12,995 bases of DNA from contig JADGIF010000243.1 of the NCBI GenBank assembly GCA_018985225.1, positions 1 to 12,995 on the forward strand. Reading direction: 5' to 3'. The stretch is from Amoeboradix gromovi (Eukaryota; Sanchytriomycota; Sanchytriomycetes; Sanchytriales; Sanchytriaceae). The notes beneath the pieces are model-generated. The model saw only the letters and a program-made list of their open reading frames with translations, was not told where the DNA came from and did no database searches. Numbering within the stretch: position 1 is the stretch's first letter; every line of letters begins with the position of its first letter. Below are positions 6,865 to 12,995 of this stretch, one piece after another. The position numbers were made by a program, and so were the translations under genes.

Positions 6865-7557
6865 ATGAGCAATCGCCTGAGCAGGAATTTGATAAAATCT
6901 AGATCACATTATTTCTCCATCACGATGCTCTCTTCTTTTCTTGGATGGAGTTATTTCTTATGCTGGACTGTATCTTTTTATCCCCAAATCGCTCTAAACT
7001 TCAAGAGAAAGTCAACAGATGGTATTTCGAAGCTGTTTATGTTCCTGAATATAGTTGGATTCTATTCTTATTCGCTATACACTGCGGAATCCACATCACT
7101 TGTGAGCTTAAGTGATCGCGTGTTCGCAATTCATGCATTTTCACTCTCTGTTATAACTTTATGGCAGTTTGTGATTTACGATAAAATCACCTTTCAAAAC
7201 ATGACTGTATTAAGCATAGCCTTATTTTCACTTAGTTTTGCCAATGTGATGACTCTCGGACTTGTCAAAGTGCTAATTACCATTCTAAAATATTTACCTC
7301 AAATAATGAAAAACTATCAACGTCAAAGCACAAAAGGTTTCGCGTCCAAGAGCGTTATCTTAGATGTGAGTGGAGGGCTATTATCTTTAATACAATTGAT
7401 CTATGACGGGTTAATTCTGAACTTGGATCTGATAGACATTTTTGTTGGAAATTCTACCAAGTTAGGACTAAGCATAGTAACAATTACCATGGACTGTGTC
7501 TTATTAATCCAGGCGATTCAATACAAGGGTAAGAGTAATCCGCTGCTACCAAAATAA
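6865..7557 (+). CDS. Cystinosin/Ers1-like PQ-loop transporter
   Basis: 230 aa from the ATG at 6865. A later in-frame ATG at 6925 gives 210 aa and begins directly at the first membrane helix, as in short yeast homologues, so either start is possible; upstream codons begin only with TTG. Two PQ-loop repeats are clear: SFYPQIALNFKRKSTDGIS (PQ at 40-41) and KYLPQIMKNYQRQSTKGF (PQ at 145-146). The family signature LDVSGGLLSLIQL follows, with the conserved Asp (167) that couples protons to transport in cystinosin. About seven hydrophobic helices are visible. Family members export cystine from lysosomes or vacuoles with protons; yeast Ers1 acts in endosomes and vacuoles. The long glycosylated lumenal N-terminus of animal cystinosin is absent, as is usual in fungi. 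Confidence 0.92.
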   Translation: MSNRLSRNLIKSRSHYFSITMLSSFLGWSYFLCWTVSFYPQIALNFKRKSTDGISKLFMFLNIVGFYSYSLYTAESTSLVSLSDRVFAIHAFSLSVITLWQFVIYDKITFQNMTVLSIALFSLSFANVMTLGLVKVLITILKYLPQIMKNYQRQSTKGFASKSVILDVSGGLLSLIQLIYDGLILNLDLIDIFVGNSTKLGLSIVTITMDCVLLIQAIQYKGKSNPLLPK

Positions 7558-7637
7558 ATCTCTTTTTTGCAATGATTTACTAACAGGAATTTGTGACTTA
7601 GGGCTGTAAAAATAGTAGCTGTATAACATAATATCAT

Positions 7638-8417
7638 TTATTGGTTTATGTTTTCCAAGTGCGCTGTGCCTCTCTCCCAATAATAGATCTTTGAATTCAC
7701 AATGGTACAATGGGTGTGCTTCAGCTTGTATATTAATGCACCAATAAATCCTTTTTGGCTGCAGATGCAGTTTGACATTTTGTTTTCGTCTAAGCCTTTA
7801 CAGCAATTGGCTACAATAAATTCATTGCAATTACCAAAAACATCAGAGAATTTAATCACAGCCGGCAATTGGATATTGGATGGCATTATTTGATTGCTCA
7901 ACAGTGGTGGTAGATCCTTATTAAGCACTGCCAAAGCAATGCCAAACTTCTTAGTTCTAGTAGTGTCGATGATGTTATTCTCCTTTATAGCAAGTTTATA
8001 GATGGATTTCAATTCTCTTGGTTTTGATAACCTTGGGCTGATAATCGGATAATGGGGATAAGTGCTTAATAGTAAGGGTATGTTGCTCAGCGTATATCTG
8101 TTTAGTTCGTGTATCGGCAAATCCATGTCAACTTCAAAGCCTACATTGTTCCACAAGTTCAAATGGTACTCAATTCTTTTGATGCAATTTTCTCTTTCTA
8201 GATTTTGTTTAAAAATAGTAAAATGACACAGTTTGTCTAGAATGTTAAAAAATTCAATTTCGTCCATAACAGCTGGAGAGGCATTACAAAACACCTTGAA
8301 TGCGTTGGATTTCATGAAATCTAATAAATATGAATCTCTGTTGAGCATAGCACTTAATTCTTCCAAGTTGCACGATTTTCCAGTAACTAATCCAATTTCT
8401 TGCGAAAACAGTTCCAT
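7638..8417 (-). CDS. Unrecognised 259-aa protein with a C-terminal cysteine cluster
   Basis: An ATG frame of 259 codons with well-mixed composition, certainly coding by length in this AT-rich DNA. Residues 1-120 look helical (SCNLEELSAMLNRDSYLLDF, then EFFNILDKLCHF). Residues 120-190 hold Pro-rich turns (YPHYPIISPRLSKP; LPPLLSNQIMPSNIQLP). Cysteines cluster at 197, 205, 206, 217, 219 and 237 (VANCCKG; SNCICSQKG), which might bind a metal or form a folded core. No signal peptide, membrane segment or known catalytic motif is seen. It is convergent with the cystinosin-like gene, 80 bases apart. The start codon lies about 35 bases from the tail of Fanzor remnant D, so part of its promoter is transposon-derived. 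Function unknown. Confidence 0.8.
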   Translation of the reverse strand: MELFSQEIGLVTGKSCNLEELSAMLNRDSYLLDFMKSNAFKVFCNASPAVMDEIEFFNILDKLCHFTIFKQNLERENCIKRIEYHLNLWNNVGFEVDMDLPIHELNRYTLSNIPLLLSTYPHYPIISPRLSKPRELKSIYKLAIKENNIIDTTRTKKFGIALAVLNKDLPPLLSNQIMPSNIQLPAVIKFSDVFGNCNEFIVANCCKGLDENKMSNCICSQKGFIGALIYKLKHTHCTIVNSKIYYWERGTAHLENINQ

Positions 8418-8451
8418 AATTTGGCCTCGACCTAATTTTTTAGTTTAAATA

Positions 8452-8570
8452 TTGCAGTGGTTGCTCACGCCTTCCCTAACCTAGGTTTAAATAAATATGG
8501 ATACATGTACTTCGAATATATTCTCTTAATGCTATATTATCTCTATTAGTACCAAATAGCAGAGTACCGC
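8452..8570 (-). pseudogene. Fanzor (TnpB-like) element remnant D, partial
   Basis: Minus-strand fragment. GCTCACGCCTTCCCTA...CCTAGG...TTAAATAAATATGGAT...ACATGTACTT (8462-8513) aligns with 6110-6160 of element C. The translated trace GTNRDNIALREYI followed by RSTCIHIYLNLG corresponds to the IDRNHMAARNIY...LHPYSIPPQG region of element C, with Asn in place of the first Asp. The conserved element end (AAATCAGGACTTTTAACG) is missing or unrecognisable. The upstream half (8571-8720) does not clearly match the other copies. Boundaries are approximate. Confidence 0.55.
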
Positions 8571-8985
8571 GTCTTTACAGGTGTGATCGAATGCTTCATC
8601 ACATTCACCAATGTCTTTCCTTTCTTTGAACAGCAATTTCGTTTTTACATCGCTTTAATTTTGTGGCTGCGCAAGAATGTTTTTATCTATTTTGATGCAT
8701 TTCAGAACTTGTTAAGAGGTGAAAGCATACAAGGATAACTTGACATTGAATTTCAAACTCACCCACATGCAATCATTTAAAATTATCCTACTTTATATTA
8801 CCCAAGACTGCAGTGGAAACGTTTCTAGTTTTCATTTTGTGAGCCTTAGCCTTGTGCTTGCCAATTATTATCATGGCGCCAGTTTTAAAACACCTTGGAT
8901 TTCTAGTGCCTCAAATATTCTGCATAACGATTGCCTATTTACTAGAGCCCCTGCTTTGTTCACAAATCAGTTGGGAAAGTGAAAC
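8571..8985. other. Intergenic region upstream of the CCDC124-like gene
   Basis: About 415 bases. The first 150 may be diverged Fanzor remnant D sequence. The rest is probably promoter and leader of the gene at 8986, with a TATA-like TTTATATTAC near 8792. Two open frames here begin with GTG rather than ATG and have no coding character. No RNA gene was seen. Confidence 0.5.
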
Positions 8986-9531
8986 ATGGGATTTAAATCT
9001 GGGACAAACAGTAAAGCATCAGCTGCAAAGGAAAAGAAAAAAGAGGTTCAAAAAGCGAAGGAAAAATTAAAGCAAGAACAGCTTGAAGAAGAGTTAAAAG
9101 ACAAGTGGGAAAAAGGATCGAAAAAAGTATCTAAAAGAGAGTTGGAATTAGAGAAGAGACAACAGCAAATATTTGAGAAAAAGGAAAGAGAAGAAATATT
9201 GAGAAAAGAACAGGCATCAATAAAGAGTTATGCTGCAAAAAATGTAGCTGATGCAATTGATTTATTTCAAAAAGAAAAAGTGGATAGACATCCTGAGAGA
9301 AGAGTGAAAGCAGCCTTTGAAGCCTATAAGGTACGCAGATTAAAGGAGTTGAGGTCTGAGAATTCAACTTTAAGGTTGTCGCAGTTGGAAGAGATTATTT
9401 GGAAGGAGTTTAAAAAGAGCCCTGATAATCCAATGAACCAAACCAATGCTTCGTATAACACAAAACAGGTGGATTTAGACAAAATGAATGAGGAATTATC
9501 AGAAAAGAAACTAGAAGGCCTGGAAATGTAG
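8986..9531 (+). CDS. CCDC124-family ribosome-associated protein (Lso2/Oxs1 group)
   Basis: 181 aa; an in-frame TGA lies just before the ATG (context GAAACATGG), fixing the start. Residues 1-85 are a highly charged Lys/Glu helix rich in KEKKKE repeats, opening with a nuclear/ribosome-type basic head (MGFKSGTNSKASAAKEKKKE). The C-terminal half holds the family signature: VADAIDLF (87-94), DRHPERRVKAAFEAY (100-114), LRLSQLEEIIWKEF (129-142) and SPDNPMNQ (145-152). Human CCDC124 and yeast Lso2 bind empty or dormant 80S ribosomes at the mRNA channel and A site and help restart translation. Saccharomyces Lso2 is a much shorter version, whereas this protein keeps the HMG-like C-terminal domain. Convergent with the PAP2 gene. 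Confidence 0.93.
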   Translation: MGFKSGTNSKASAAKEKKKEVQKAKEKLKQEQLEEELKDKWEKGSKKVSKRELELEKRQQQIFEKKEREEILRKEQASIKSYAAKNVADAIDLFQKEKVDRHPERRVKAAFEAYKVRRLKELRSENSTLRLSQLEEIIWKEFKKSPDNPMNQTNASYNTKQVDLDKMNEELSEKKLEGLEM

Positions 9532-9652
9532 TTGCTTCCTTTTTAACAGAATAAAAACTTAAATCAAAACTCAGAATTAGACAATAAATCAGATGCGTGT
9601 TGTATGAAGACAGTTAGTGTCACACAATGCAATTCAATTGAATTCAAAATAT

Positions 9653-10414
9653 TTACTTGGCTAAAATTCCGTTTAAAGGCAATGCTTCATTGTCTTCTTC
9701 TAAAAATGGCTCAATCGATTCAGCTACCTCATCAATTTTCCGAAAATGATAAAATGATAAGTATGATCCCAAAATGCCCATCAGACCACCAAAAAAAACA
9801 TCTTCTATATGATGATGGTAATCAAGGATTCTGGAAAGCGAAATATAAGCAGCTAGCCAAAGCGGTAAAAAACTTAAAATTCTAGCGTAATTACCCAAAT
9901 GGCCATATTTACTATAAATAAGTAATGAAAGATAGCCTAATCCAGCATATGACATGCTAGAGTGGCCACTGGGAAAAGATTTGCGGCCGTTGATTGTCAA
10001 GTAATTGCTTTCATCGTGACATCCCTTAGAATAAAACGGGTGCATGTAATCATATGATCGATTGCTGGGATATTCAGGCTCACAGACAGAGATAAAATGA
10101 GGTCTCAATCTGCCAACAGAGACCTTAATTATTGTTGTCAGGTTCTCAACAAGTCCAGTACCAATCATCAAACCACATAAAGAATTAAAAGAATCTCTTT
10201 GCTTAATGGCTAAGATAATAAAAAATGGAATAACAATTGAAAGCAAGATTAGCATAACATCTGAGACTGTTGATGGTAACAGTGGATATTGAAGCGAAGC
10301 ATCATCTAAGAAAAATGCTTGCTTGACCGGAGGTATCAATTCTAAGATAGATCTCAGAGTCCATAAAGCCAGAACTAATATCACCGGCGGAAGTAGTTCG
10401 AATCTCCACTGCAT
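9653..10414 (-). CDS. PAP2-type lipid phosphatase (Dpp1/Lpp1-like)
   Basis: 253 aa. All three phosphatase signatures are present: KX6RP as KVSVGRLRP (97-105), PSGH (148-151) and SRX5H (S194, R195, catalytic H201 in SRILDYHHH). His151 is the expected acid and His201 the nucleophile. About six hydrophobic helices surround them, and the active-site loops would face the lumen or the outside of the bilayer. Family members remove phosphate from phosphatidate, lysophosphatidate and diacylglycerol pyrophosphate independently of Mg2+; in yeast Dpp1 sits in the vacuole and Lpp1 in Golgi/vacuole membranes. The acidic tail (FLEEDNEALPL) is cytosolic. Whether it is the Dpp1 or Lpp1 orthologue cannot be told from sequence alone. 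The gene is complete; its 3' end faces the CCDC124 gene with a 121-base gap. Confidence 0.93.
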   Translation of the reverse strand: MQWRFELLPPVILVLALWTLRSILELIPPVKQAFFLDDASLQYPLLPSTVSDVMLILLSIVIPFFIILAIKQRDSFNSLCGLMIGTGLVENLTTIIKVSVGRLRPHFISVCEPEYPSNRSYDYMHPFYSKGCHDESNYLTINGRKSFPSGHSSMSYAGLGYLSLLIYSKYGHLGNYARILSFLPLWLAAYISLSRILDYHHHIEDVFFGGLMGILGSYLSFYHFRKIDEVAESIEPFLEEDNEALPLNGILAK

Positions 10415-10734
10415 GAAAAATTACATAAAAGATCAGGAGACATCTTAAAGACGATTGTGACTAAGGATGTACTGGCTTTGAATCTGCTTCTCACTAGATT
10501 TGCACGATTTACAGCGTATTTTGCAGATGTTGTAGTATAAACCCATTCTTCACATGATCTTTTGGGGTACAAAGATCTACATAAACACCATTTATAAGAA
10601 CCTATTGACAGGAAAGGTAGCTGGTGCCATGAAATAGTAATTTTTGAGATTAAAAGATATTTCAATTCGACCTGATAGTTACCCAAGCCTTTGTATCTTC
10701 ACCTACTCGAATAAATGGGATTTAGTAAGGTGAG
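10415..10734. other. Intergenic region upstream of the PAP2 gene, with opposed open frames
   Basis: About 320 bases. A minus-strand frame of 101 codons covers it (10381-10686) but begins with TTG, overlaps the PAP2 start and has no usable ATG. The + strand is also open for about 48 codons from 10398 (LKTIVTKDVLALNLLLTRF) without an ATG start. Neither is supported as a gene. It is probably the PAP2 promoter, possibly with a decayed coding fragment. Confidence 0.5.
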
Positions 10735-11097
10735 TTAAGGGCATTCTGTGAATTTCCTTAATTGATAGTGCTTCTCCGTTACTTGGAATGCGCTAACACC
10801 CTGCTCTATTAGACACCATCTCAATAATTTAAGATATAAAGGCATAATCAACATCTCGTTGAGATAGCAACTTAAAAGAAACCCACCAAATTGAAGTGGA
10901 TCAGGATCTTCAACATTCAAAATCACAATAGAGATCATTAATGTGGCAACTAGTATACAGAGCATAAATAACACGCAGAGACTACTTTTCCCAATCAATG
11001 GGCAATTAAGGAATTTGTAACGTAAACCGGATCCTGCCAACTGTTTAACAAACAAACCAGGATGTATTGGACAATAAAAACTACTTGAGTGATTCAT
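10735..11097 (-). CDS. Small two-helix membrane protein, 120 aa, unrecognised
   Basis: An ATG frame of 120 codons. Two clear membrane helices: residues 38-60 (SSLCVLFMLCILVATLMISI) and about 70-92 (FGGFLLSCYLNEMLIMPLYL), separated by a short acidic loop (NVEDPDPLQ). The N-terminal 37 residues are polar with Cys9 and Cys32; the C-terminal 28 residues are polar (ending RKFTECP). The order fits a hairpin in the ER or a mitochondrial membrane with both ends on one side. No family is recognised. It lies upstream of the PAP2 gene in the same direction, with a 320-base gap, so it is a separate transcription unit. Confidence 0.6.
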   Translation of the reverse strand: MNHSSSFYCPIHPGLFVKQLAGSGLRYKFLNCPLIGKSSLCVLFMLCILVATLMISIVILNVEDPDPLQFGGFLLSCYLNEMLIMPLYLKLLRWCLIEQGVSAFQVTEKHYQLRKFTECP

Positions 11098-11752
11098 AAT
11101 ACAAGCATCTATGGCATTAATTACATAATACTAGTTCTGGGCGCTACAAAGGAAAGATGCAACTGAGATGAAAGCTTTTCATAAATTTTCTACAGGGATA
11201 TGTAAATAAATCCCCGGTATTATACCTTAACTATGATAGTACTCAAAGGTTCAGCCTTTTTATCCATTAGTGTTTGAATCTTCACTTATATCTCATTCAT
11301 AGTTCTTATATCAGCACCACAAATTCTAACCAAATGACTTGGGAGATGTAAGTTTTCTTTCGTCTTTAAATTTAAATGTGATGCCCTTGAGAGAACAAAT
11401 GTTTAAAACAGTCTGGCCTGTTTTTAATTCCTCCGTATCTAAAAACAGTTCGTGATTTTGGTACAGCACTAATCATTAAGACTCCATGATAATTTTTTTA
11501 TTCCGGTGCTTTAAAAAAGATATAAATTAAGCATATACAACAGCCAAACCCCAAAATGCTCTCTGTGTCAACAGCGTTATTCAGGTACAAATTGATAACT
11601 GCAGTAGTATCATGAAGCCACTGATGTACCGGCTTATCTTAAGAAAGAGAAGATACTAGACAATTTAAGAGGGCGTCACTTTCCAATTTTGCTTTTAAAT
11701 ACTCAAGTCTTGTAGCATAACTCCGTTCTTTTGTCTGCAACATTCAATTGTG
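11098..11752. other. Intergenic region between the membrane protein gene and the TIR element
   Basis: About 655 bases without a supported coding frame, tRNA or recognised repeat. A TATA-like GATATAAATTA lies near 11519. No match to the Fanzor short-element family was found. Confidence 0.6.
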
Positions 11753-11758
11753 TAAATG

Positions 11759-11773
11759 GGACGCACTCTATGA
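11759..11773 (+). repeat. Left terminal inverted repeat of the Fanzor-carrying unit
   Basis: GGACGCACTCTATGA, the exact inverse complement of 12507-12521. After five unmatched bases, AGACT is shared again. TAAATG lies immediately outside. Confidence 0.85.
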
Positions 11774-11804
11774 TTTCTAGACTAGGGGCAGATCTAGTAG
11801 AAAT
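11773..11804. repeat. Subterminal hairpin inside the left end
   Basis: ATTTCTA, a 2-base bulge, CTAG, an 8-base loop, then CTAG and TAGAAAT. This gives eleven paired bases. Read on the minus strand it lies downstream of the Fanzor stop codon, where the guide RNA scaffold of such systems is expected. It could equally be a transposase-binding site. Confidence 0.6.
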
Positions 11805-11826
11805 ACATAGGTCCAATATCATGTCA

Positions 11827-12261
11827 CTATGCAGCGACACTTTGTTGCCACAAAGGTTTTTCATTAAAAAGTAGATAAGATTCTACTACTTCCATAATAC
11901 TATATACAGCATTCACATCTCGATCCAACGTTACGAGGCAATGTTCACATTGTCGTAATCGAAGTCTTCTAGAGCGAATTTTAATCCATTTTTTATCTTC
12001 ATTCAAGTGATGACATCCCGAACAAGATTTTGATGTTCTGAATTCAGGTGTCACGATTACCAAGATCCTTTTAGATAAAGCATAAGCTAACTTTTTGTTC
12101 ATGACAGATTCACATCCGTGGCTATTATGTTTATAAGACCCATCTCCATAATAAATGACTTTCTTCTTATTCTTTTTGATTTTGGTGTATCTTGTCTTTT
12201 TTGTCTTATGATCATTAAAAGACATATTGGTCGCCATCACTTGTCCACATTGAATTCTCAT
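11827..12261 (-). pseudogene. Fanzor (eukaryotic TnpB-like) nuclease, C-terminal part only
   Basis: A 144-codon ATG frame with the C-terminal hallmarks of Fanzor. YYGDGSYKHN (37-46) matches the GDGS segment typical of Fanzors. TPEFRTSKSCSGC (71-83) is the family's E(F/Y)RTSK-x-CSxC zinc-ribbon entry. The second CxxC is C105/C108, followed by LVTLDRDVNA (109-118), the RuvC-III box with both Asp residues intact. A short tail ends KPLWQQSVAA. Family members are RNA-guided DNA endonucleases of several hundred residues; here the RuvC-I and RNA/target-recognition parts are missing, so this copy should not cut DNA. A second open frame (12218-12415) overlaps upstream in another phase and may be frameshifted earlier coding sequence. 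It sits inside the TIR unit 11753-12527. Confidence 0.85.
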
Positions 12262-12506
12262 GTCTTAATGCACGTTTTAAAGTCATTGTAATAATTTTAC
12301 AATTGGAAACAATCTTAATATCACAAAATCGTTTTTGATCTGACTCTACAAAGTCTGGAGGACGTTTCACTTTAATGTATTTTGATCTAAATATAAAATA
12401 GACATCGAGTTCATTTTACTATAGAATACTTTATTTCTTCAAGCTAAACCTCGTTTCTTTTTCCAACAATGTAACATTTTATTGAAACAATCTCCCAGTC
12501 TCGTTT

Positions 12507-12521
12507 TCATAGAGTGCGTCC
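12507..12521 (-). repeat. Right terminal inverted repeat of the Fanzor-carrying unit
   Basis: TCATAGAGTGCGTCC, the exact inverse complement of 11759-11773, followed directly by TAAATG (12522-12527), the same six bases as outside the left end. Confidence 0.85.
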
Positions 12522-12794
12522 TAAATGTTCTAGTTACGTTCCAAACCGTATCTTTTACTTTATTTCAATCCAATCGCTTTAAATTGGTACTATCCACTCT
12601 ACTTGCATTTATGAACCTTTTCATTTCGTATCACGAAATCTTATATAATTTGAAAACAAGTTGAAAGAAATTTGGGACATCAAATATAAAAATTGGACTA
12701 ACTTTGTGTAACAAGTTGGAACATTATTTCAGCTCTATTAATTTTATGGATTCAAGAGGCGAGTGGACATTCAGCTAGTTGCGGAGTTGACGAG

Positions 12795-12802
12795 TATAAA
12801 AG
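12795..12802 (+). promoter_or_regulatory. Strong TATA box
   Basis: TATAAAAG is a consensus TATA element on the + strand, followed by AT-rich and then pyrimidine-rich sequence (CTATTCTCTTACTCTTTCATCC at 12856 onward, described here by position) as is common around yeast start sites. No coding start follows inside the window, so the target gene is inferred to lie beyond it. Confidence 0.4.
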
Positions 12803-12898
12803 GAAAGTAAATAACTTTTTGTATCGATATTTCAAAAATAAATATTCTGTACAGCTATTCTCTTACTCTTTCATCCAATCTTTATTTCAAATAAACCT

Positions 12899-12937
12899 CT
12901 GATTCATAATACTGATTCATAATACTGATTCATAATA
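12899..12937. repeat. Tandem repeat, 3 x 13 bp
   Basis: CTGATTCATAATA occurs three times without a change, at 12899-12911, 12912-12924 and 12925-12937. It lies about 100 bases downstream of the TATA box, so it may be in a transcript leader. Confidence 0.95.
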
Positions 12938-12995
12938 GGGTATATTTTCATTTAAGAACTATCCAGAAAGAACTGTCTTGCACATAAATAGAGAC

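Larger units (their letters stand above)
11753..12527. mobile_element. TIR transposon-like unit carrying a Fanzor gene fragment
   Basis: The unit 11759-12521 (763 bp) starts with GGACGCACTCTATGA (11759-11773) and ends with its exact inverted copy TCATAGAGTGCGTCC (12507-12521). Another AGACT matches five bases further in on both sides. Directly outside each end is TAAATG (11753-11758 and 12522-12527), a perfect 6-bp direct repeat, as expected for a target-site duplication. Inside is a minus-strand Fanzor C-terminal frame (11827-12261). Just inside the left end is a subterminal hairpin, ATTTCTA-ga-CTAG (11773-11785) with CTAG-TAGAAAT (11794-11804). No transposase for the terminal repeats is present, so the unit is non-autonomous or internally deleted. 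A 6-bp duplication does not fit Mariner (TA) or hAT (8 bp); families with 6-bp duplications are candidates. Confidence 0.8.
12528..12995. other. Intergenic region at the right edge with a promoter-like stretch
   Basis: About 470 bases without a supported gene. A small hairpin ATTTCGT-atc-ACGAAAT lies at 12623-12639. A strong TATA box and a triple repeat are described separately. No + strand ATG follows the TATA box before the window ends, so any gene it drives would begin outside. Confidence 0.5.

Noticed and set aside
9131-9367. 78-codon minus-strand frame
   Set aside because: Antisense to the CCDC124-like gene, whose family motifs are clear.
9604-9885. 93-codon + strand frame with ATG
   Set aside because: Antisense to the C-terminal part of the PAP2 phosphatase gene.
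10390-10412. GTTCGAATC, resembling a tRNA T-loop (B box)
   Set aside because: It lies in the PAP2 start region and no matching acceptor, D or anticodon arms can be found around it.
12442-12664. 60-codon + strand frame and a 41-codon minus-strand open stretch (THSMKTRLGDCF)
   Set aside because: The + strand frame starts with TTG. The minus-strand stretch crosses the right terminal repeat at 12521, so it cannot be a gene belonging to the element, and no family match is apparent.
12716-12995. Possible long terminal repeat of a retrotransposon (GTTGGAAC start, TATA box, repeats)
   Set aside because: No matching 3' end, primer-binding site, target duplication or second copy within the window.

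Overview
The window looks like nuclear DNA of a small-genome fungus, most likely an ascomycetous (budding-yeast-type) yeast. It is AT-rich. The recognisable genes are single uninterrupted ATG-initiated frames with short intergenic gaps. They include a Crp1/Mdg1-type protein with an N-terminal AMPK-type glycogen-binding domain, a short cystinosin/Ers1 PQ-loop transporter, a Dpp1/Lpp1-type PAP2 lipid phosphatase and a CCDC124-type ribosome-associated protein. No bacterial operon structure, ribosome binding sites, tRNA, rRNA or CRISPR array was seen. The lineage call is inference.

Layout. Positions 1-190 hold the last codons of a + strand gene cut by the window edge. From about 190 to 3000 the DNA is gene-poor: a cluster of palindromes (302-400), two decayed Fanzor (eukaryotic TnpB) elements on the + strand (about 1021-1453 and 2000-2471), and one short minus-strand membrane or secreted protein gene between them. 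From 3044 to 5373 are four compact genes: a second short membrane or secreted protein, a small coiled-coil-like protein, a putative secreted Cys-containing protein, and the Crp1-like gene. At 6030-6466 a third Fanzor element sits on the minus strand, flanked by a perfect 15-bp direct repeat, and interrupts an older open frame. From 6865 to 11097 the DNA is gene-dense: cystinosin-like transporter (+), unrecognised Cys-rich protein (-), CCDC124 homologue (+), PAP2 phosphatase (-) and a two-helix membrane protein (-). A fourth partial Fanzor remnant (8452-8570) lies between the unrecognised gene and the CCDC124 gene.

The most unusual part is 11753-12527. A 432-bp open frame for the C-terminal part of a Fanzor nuclease (four zinc-ribbon cysteines and a DRDVNA motif) sits inside a 763-bp unit with perfect 15-bp terminal inverted repeats and a perfect 6-bp TAAATG target duplication. 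This looks like a terminal-inverted-repeat transposon carrying a Fanzor gene. It has a different ending from the other four Fanzor remnants, so the window holds two Fanzor lineages, five copies in 13 kb, all apparently incomplete.

The host genes do not form an obvious pathway. They are housekeeping functions (glycogen-binding-domain signalling, vacuolar amino-acid export, phosphatidate or diacylglycerol-pyrophosphate metabolism, ribosome dormancy and restart) in a locus repeatedly hit by RNA-guided-nuclease transposons.
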